A stretch of 64,000 nucleotides of DNA from Zoroaster sp. YZ-2022 (lineage: Eukaryota > Echinodermata > Asteroidea > Forcipulatida > Zoroasteridae), in NCBI GenBank assembly GCA_029582265.1, contig CM055828.1:2401402-2465401 (forward strand), read 5' to 3'. The notes under the pieces are model-generated. The model saw nothing but the letters and a program-made list of their open reading frames with translations. It made no database searches and was not told the origin of the DNA. Below are positions 58,036 to 64,000 of the stretch, piece after piece (the stretch's first letter is position 1; every line of letters begins with the position of its first letter). Position numbers and translations under genes: made by a program.

Positions 58036-61000
58036 ACTGTAGATCTTCAATCTCTTTGGTAAGATTAACTTCTGAGAATGGTATATTGTTAGCACTGAAT
58101 TGTACTTGAAATATTTCATGACTCTGACGGGTGCGTTATCACATGCCTTTACAGTGTACTATCAACATGCATATTTTTGAGGTCCACCACATGTTTACTT
58201 GATGCTGTATAATGAAGCTTGTTTTGGCATGCACTCTGATAAGAACATAACAAGATTTTGAAGACCAAGTCTTAAGTATTAACTAAAAGATCGCCTATAA
58301 AGAGATATTTATAAATAATGTCATGTGCAACCTGAGGATTAAAAACCCTGGGTCCCGCCTTATATTAATGAGTTTTTAATTTACTAATCAGTGACGGAAT
58401 TTTCATTCAATGTCTCAAATGAAAGCTTATAACTTCCAAAACCACGGAAAAATAGCAATTCAACATTTAAATCTATTTTGTACCGTCAAATCACCAAACG
58501 ACGGCGATACATCTTTCAGATAAGTGATATACTTATACTTATAAGCATCTCTTGCCCTTCTTTTCAGTTATGTCACCGATTATGAAGATAGAACATCAAG
58601 GTGCAGATGACAGGAAGAAATACAGTTAGGATGAAACCAAGATATGATTTGTGTGCTTTGGTTAATGTACATACACTTAAAGACAAGGTCAGTTTCAACC
58701 AGTGTGCATGCAAGCAGTGGTATGCTTACCACTGGTTTGTATATATGCTGCCACAACTAGTTGTCCAAAGAAGAGCAGGGTCATGGGAAGATGTCAGGTG
58801 TTTCACCATTTCGACATCCTCCCTGCTCCTTCTTCACTCTTTCCTCGTAAGGATGGTATCTGTTGTTTTCCTTTATGTTAATTGGTTAACAAGGAGGAAA
58901 ATAACTTTTGGGCTTCCGATGTTTGATTTGTTGTCCTTCAATCAGTTCTTCATAATGTAATGGACTACTTAACTAACTTGTCATTGTTATCATATTAGTA
59001 GTTATTAGGTCCATACTAATAAGCCAGTCTTGGGGGGAAACTACCAAAGCCTCAAGTTCAAACTATTAAGGTATGGAACTTTGACACAAAATATCTTCCA
59101 TTGTACATGTAAGAATTGACTAGCTGATGATGTGTAATGAATCAACAAATTATCAATGATTTATCAAAGCAACAAAGTCATAATCTTCATTGCATAAAGA
59201 AGATATTATCAATGCATATCAATTGTAAATCATATATAATTGATGACTATTCCCACATTTAGGAACCAAAAGTGGTTCCTATACATTCACACATCACCAT
59301 GGTAACGTACAACTTTCATGAATAATGCAATCAGCATTTACCTGCTTTAAATATGTTTTTAAGCTGCATTTCATTTCTGTATACATGTAATATTTTGTTT
59401 TGTTTTCAGGTACAAAGTGTTGTTAATTATTCTGAAATATATTTGCCAATTTATTTAGCTGAACCCCGAGATTTAGAACTGTACATACAAATGATAGTTC
59501 CTTTGTTAATAGCTGAAACAGTAGAACATTTATAACTAATATAATATTGAAAGTAGATTGTTCCTATTAAATGAAAATGAGTTTCTATTATTTACCTATT
59601 TCTTTGTAAAAAAAGGAAATCTTGCATGAAATTTTGTATAAATTAAGTTTCAAAAAAGTTTCTCCGGATAAGCAGATTATGTCTGTACTCACAGTATTTG
59701 ATTCCCATGAAATGGCGCAATTTTATGAAAGAAATGTTCATGTCTTAGAAAGGAGTTTGTACGATCATTTGATTTAATTTAAAAAAGGTCAAGAAATAGT
59801 TCTAAATGACACCATTACATTTGTATATAACATAGAAAGACTGTGTATACTTTGAAAATGCTGATTACAAGATCAGTTGCCTGAAATGCTGCAATTTATG
59901 ATTTGTTTTTATCCCAAAATGGACAGGAAGAAACAGCTGCATCAATTCTTCAGTGGGTAATCCAATGATTTGTCCCCCTTGGGTAAAGCTATTAAACACT
60001 ATTATGCTGCCAAAACTGCATCTAAGAGTATCCTGAGTTTACAGGCAGCCTCTGACAGTTTCAGCTTATTTTTGGGTTTTTTTTGTCATCGGAAGACAAA
60101 CATTCAGTCAGGAAATTTTACTAATTTGACTTAAAAGATACCACCGCAGACAGAAAGATTTCAAGGAATGTTTGATACTATCATCAACTTTACACCAAGC
60201 AATTTTAATGTAAAACTGATCAATTTATGTTTGTTAAGAATACCAACTGTGTATAGTGACTTTAGGGTAACTATGCAAGTAGCCTGACAATTACGCCTAT
60301 TGCACCTCCAAGCTGCATGTGAATTTTATTTTTATACAGTTGAACCTAGGCCTTATAAATCGATGTTACTAATCTCTTTGACCAACCATATGAGTTTTTT
60401 CAAACGCTTATTTATTCCAAATAACCAACTATTTAAAATAGAACATGTATGCATAATGTACAGTGGTTATTTTTAAATGTCTCATGATTTTTTCACATGC
60501 ATAGCTGTAGCTCTGAGCTCAAATATGTTACTAAAATCAGTCATTTTTATTTTTCCATATTTGCTGAATTGAATATAATTTGTGCTTTTAAGACTTCCTG
60601 ATTTATTATAAATGGCATTTTGTTTTACATTTGCCAAAATAATGGTTAATTAAGAGGGAATTTTATATCAAATGATCCCCCAGATTGTACATACAACTCA
60701 ACAATTCTAAATCATGATATCGATTTCTTGTGAATTTAACCGGAATTTTTAATCAGAAACTAACCATAATTAGTTGATGTATATACATGTACAAGTAATT
60801 GTACATTAAACATTTGCAGCCTGCAAAAGATATATATATATTAACGTACTTGTATAAATGTGTCAATGTTTATTTTAAACTAAATAGTGGGCATTACTTC
60901 TCTCAAAACTGCTTTTTGTATTAAACAAAACAAAAAAAATTTTAAATGATAAAACCAGAACATATTTTTATGATTAATTTCACCTATTTTCATATATTGC

Positions 61001-61350
61001 ATGTTGTGTACAGCCTACGCGATGGAACAAGCCGATGTTTTAAACAAACTGTTAAAAAGATTGTGTACATATTTAAATCAAACCAAATACATAAATGCTG
61101 GCATTAGATATCTTTAACTATTATTTTCTTTATTTCCTAATGTGGCTGCTGCAACGTTAAACATTTAATGCATTTTCCCATCTATTGCTGCATTTCTGTC
61201 CTCCCATCTGCCAGCTCTATCGTGAAGTATCCAGAAATGTCATCCGGCTCCTGAAGTTGTAACCAGAGAAAAAGGGCTATCCAGATGCATTGAAGCAGTT
61301 TTGTCTTGTAAATTGACACAAGAATCTGGACAATATACTGCTTAAATAAA
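58036..61350 (+). other. probable 3' UTR of the RFX-like gene
   Basis: AT-rich non-coding sequence after the TAA. Candidate polyadenylation signals AATAAA are at 61345-61350 and 61657-61662. TGTACATA, a Pumilio-type motif, occurs near 61063. Short open frames here have no support. The true 3' end needs transcript data. Confidence 0.45.
60055..60270. repeat. dispersed repeat, relative of 15118-15430
   Basis: Shares the TTTCAAGGAATGTT, ATCATCAACTT, TGATCAATTTATGTTTGTTAA order with the other copy. It lies inside the proposed 3' UTR. Confidence 0.55.
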
Positions 61351-61875
61351 ACACATGAAAACGTTACCTTTAGCCAACGGCTTTTGTGCGACTGACATTT
61401 TGTCGGGATGTATTGATCCGTGTATTAGGGATACTAATATTATTTTTGCTAATCACTCCAATCTTTCAAAGAATCGGGTCATCAAATATACAATTAGAAT
61501 AAATTGATTAAACTTTCTATAGTGTATTTGCTGTGATACATAGTAGCCTTATGTAGAGGTTTTATCTTGCAGTAGCCCAAGCATGTATTTAAGACTACTC
61601 AACACTAGGACTGGTAGTGTTGTTAATTACTGCAGAATTGTGCCTTCGTTGTATGAATAAATATGCAACACTAAGGTGGACAAACTTGAAATATTGACTG
61701 TGTTAACTTTGTTTTATTTTTGGAAAGATTATAGGAATTTCCCATAGGATGCTGTGTAACTACACGTACATGTATCTTTAAGAGAACACCTGTAAGATGA
61801 GATTCTACAGGAACTTGGGATCAAGAGAGAGTTGTTGGGGAGGGTCTTCATCAACAAGTGTTCAAGGAGCCTTTA

Positions 61876-62139
61876 TTAATACCCCTGCTCATCAGGCGCA
61901 TTCCTGAAACCATCTCAGCTCCCTGAGGAGTATACAGCTCAATTGCAGCCGTTTTGGCGCATATAGGGCTAATCAAACTACAACCAATTCTGCCCTCACA
62001 GGTACCCATTCACTCCTGGGTGGACGGAAGCAATCATGGTCAAGTATTTTCATCAAGCTAGGATTGGAACCAACATTCCGACTAATCATACATTAGAATA
62101 CAAGTCTCATACATTAAAGCGCTCAGCCGTGGCACTACA
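61876..62139 (-). mobile_element. old tRNA-derived SINE, tail lost
   Basis: On the minus strand it is colinear with the body of the 11982 copy (GGGTACCTGTGAGGGCAGA, CTCAGGGAGCTGAGATGG), with a damaged B box (GGTTCCAATCC). The LINE-like tail is absent. Confidence 0.8.
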
Positions 62140-62546
62140 TACAATGGACATAAAATGAGTAATATAAAAATCTTTGCTAGTGGTGGATTAAAGGACAGAT
62201 GGCAAGAGGAAGCCCTTACAGATTGATAAAAATCATATCCTGGTTGAGTGCAAGGACACAACAGACCAGGCCAGAGCATTGTGGAGACAGTGAACCTCCT
62301 TACTGCTATCCACACTTGCAAGGAGCATGAAAAAACCGAATTTAAATCGGAAGAATTAGGGGGAAAAGTAAAAGCATGAAAGGCTTCTATTTTACCAAAT
62401 GTTTTGTATTCACCTATAGATGGTTATCAGCCAATTACTGAATTATAGAATACTTGATGTCAAGTCAGTAATGGTACCAAACATGATATATATTGGATGC
62501 ATTTTACCAATGGTGTATAATTCCTTCAAACTGGAGAGGACACCAC

Positions 62547-62769
62547 TTAAAGGTTCAGTACCATCATAATCAGAGCAGTCGTTTAACAGGGCATGGTATC
62601 AGTGCCCAAGTTTATGATGAATACAGTAAGTGAAAGTTACTGGCTCATTTATGCAGCAGCAACGGTAATATGACCCTATCATGTGGGTATTATTTTCAGT
62701 CACCAAGTTAATCTAAAATTAGCACTCCGATTCCATGCCCTGTTGATCGTGACGATATTGCCCCTTTAA
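62547..62769. mobile_element. MITE family A copy 6
   Basis: TTAA at 62547-62550 and 62766-62769. The right end GATCGTGACGATATTGCCCC is good; the left end is diverged. The fullest interior copy includes GCAGCAGCAACGGTAATATG. Confidence 0.85.
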
Positions 62770-63026
62770 AACTACATAACAAAACCAAAACTCACACCAG
62801 CAAGTTTAGAATACTATATAACAGGTACTTTTATTTGCCAGAAGAAATAAAACCCAAGCTCATTCTCAGAGTGATTACACAGATGTACAACACAAAATGA
62901 GGAAACAGTTTACAAAGGTACAGATAATCAAATAAGGTCATATGATATGCCTAATAATACAATAATTACACTTTTAATTTATTAAATTAATGGCAGTGTG
63001 TAGCATTATATAGCCATGCAGGATTT

Positions 63027-63460
63027 GGGTAGAATGTCGTATCAGACCGCCACTTTTTCTCCTTCAATATAACCAATGAAGTAATCTTACCTACATAGTA
63101 AGGTGGAGAACATATGGACATATACTTCAAATTATTCCAGGATATTTATTTCATGAAAAATCAGGCATTTTTGGTAGATGATGACTTCCTCAGTCATGTC
63201 AGTCTGATCTTGTCAACTCCCCAATTAGTGACCAACACGGTCATTGTACATGCGCAGTGGCAACTATAACAGGATCCTTAAGTTCTATTTTCTGAAGGGG
63301 AGCATTTTTTTAGAAGGGAAATAAAAGTGGATTTTAAAGATAGTTTTCACTTTCTGTACCCCCAAAAATCGATAGAATCATTTTTTTTAATTGGTTAGTG
63401 GTTGCAAATTTTTTTCCAAAAAACCCTTAAAAAGTGGCGGTCAGATACGACATTCTTTCC
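63027..63460. mobile_element. 434-bp element with 8-bp duplication
   Basis: Inverted ends share GAATGTCGTATC(A/T)GACCGCC ACTTTTT (one mismatch in 27) and are flanked by CAGGATTT at 63019-63026 and 63461-63468. No coding frame. Consistent with a hAT-type non-autonomous element. Confidence 0.85.
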
Positions 63461-63468
63461 CAGGATTT

Positions 63469-64000
63469 CATTAGATACACTATACAAGCAATATATAGGC
63501 CTTCATTTCGATGGTTTGCATCGAAAATAGAATATGCAAATAATTTTTGTTAATTGATTTTCATTGTTGAAACTTGACATCTTTAATCACCTGAAATGCA
63601 TAATACTGAATCTGACTTGGAAGTCAACACACAACAATTTGTGGAATTTTTTAAAGCTCGTCATTTTGTGTACTGCACACTTTTATACATAGAGGAGAAA
63701 CAGTAATAGCAGAACAAACTATATTTTAATGGGGGTCTTTTTGTAAATATTTTGTAATAACTTAAATAGATATTCTGACGCAATCTTTGTTAACGTTAGC
63801 GGCAGCGTGATTCGGACCGGCCGGCCCGGACTCGCACCACATATATTGCATTGTTACGACAACGTTGGACTAGACTGTCGGTTGTATTCATGTTCAACTA
63901 AAGCAAGGCCAAGGAACGAATAAAATAAGGACATACCGTTCGTTATTTCATAGAAGTAGCCTGCAGAAGCTTGTAGTCTGGCTGTAACTTTTTACACTCT
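63469..64000. other. non-coding, no gene seen
   Basis: AT-rich, with a short GC-rich patch at 63800-63835 (CGGACCGGCCGGCCCGGA palindrome). Nothing else recognisable. Confidence 0.4.

Noticed and set aside
58601..58960. 119-codon open frame downstream of the RFX-like gene
   Set aside because: Lies in the proposed 3' UTR, has no recognisable domain and no splice link in phase with the terminal exon, which already ends in a stop.

Overview
This is a metazoan nuclear window, not prokaryotic. It holds two spliced protein-coding genes with GT-AG introns, separated and invaded by many dispersed repeats. The host is probably a marine invertebrate deuterostome, most likely an echinoderm. That rests on the abundance of GTACATGTAC-type and AGGCCTA-type words, the repeat-dense AT-rich introns, and the mix of LINE, tRNA-derived SINE, hAT-like and TTAA-target elements. 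The species assignment is inference.

Positions 1-17065 hold no host gene I can support. They carry a long hairpin element (829-1145), a tandem duplication (2424-2679), a degenerate APE-endonuclease LINE (about 4028-7164) with a (TTA)n tail, a reverse-strand SINE (11982-12350), and copies of a TTAA-flanked MITE family.

Positions 17066-19642, minus strand, encode a seven-finger C2H2 protein of about 585 residues in three coding exons. Its terminal finger pair is of the Hunchback/Ikaros dimerisation type. Positions 21841-58035, plus strand, encode a six-exon gene of about 1616 residues. It has a divergent RFX-like winged-helix region near the N terminus, a CxxC/CxxC knuckle, one C2H2 finger, three PxDL(S) CtBP-type motifs and two SUMO-consensus sites. 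The two start codons are 2.2 kb apart and face away from each other, so the interval may be a shared bidirectional promoter. Both products look like nuclear transcriptional regulators. I see no direct evidence that they act together.

The roughly 18.6-kb first intron and 8.2-kb second intron of the plus-strand gene hold most of the mobile DNA. Elements bounded by identical 8-bp duplications (hAT-like) lie at 18851-19130, 26929-27691, 39012-39233, 40844-42262, 42323-43528 and 63027-63460. TTAA-bounded piggyBac-like MITEs lie at 32402-32627, 37257-37569 and 47946-48199. SINEs lie at 28383-28921 and 61876-62139. The SINE 3' ends match the 3' end of the LINE in this same window, a readable LINE-SINE partnership.

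Positions 58036-64000 hold a probable long 3' UTR followed by more repeats.
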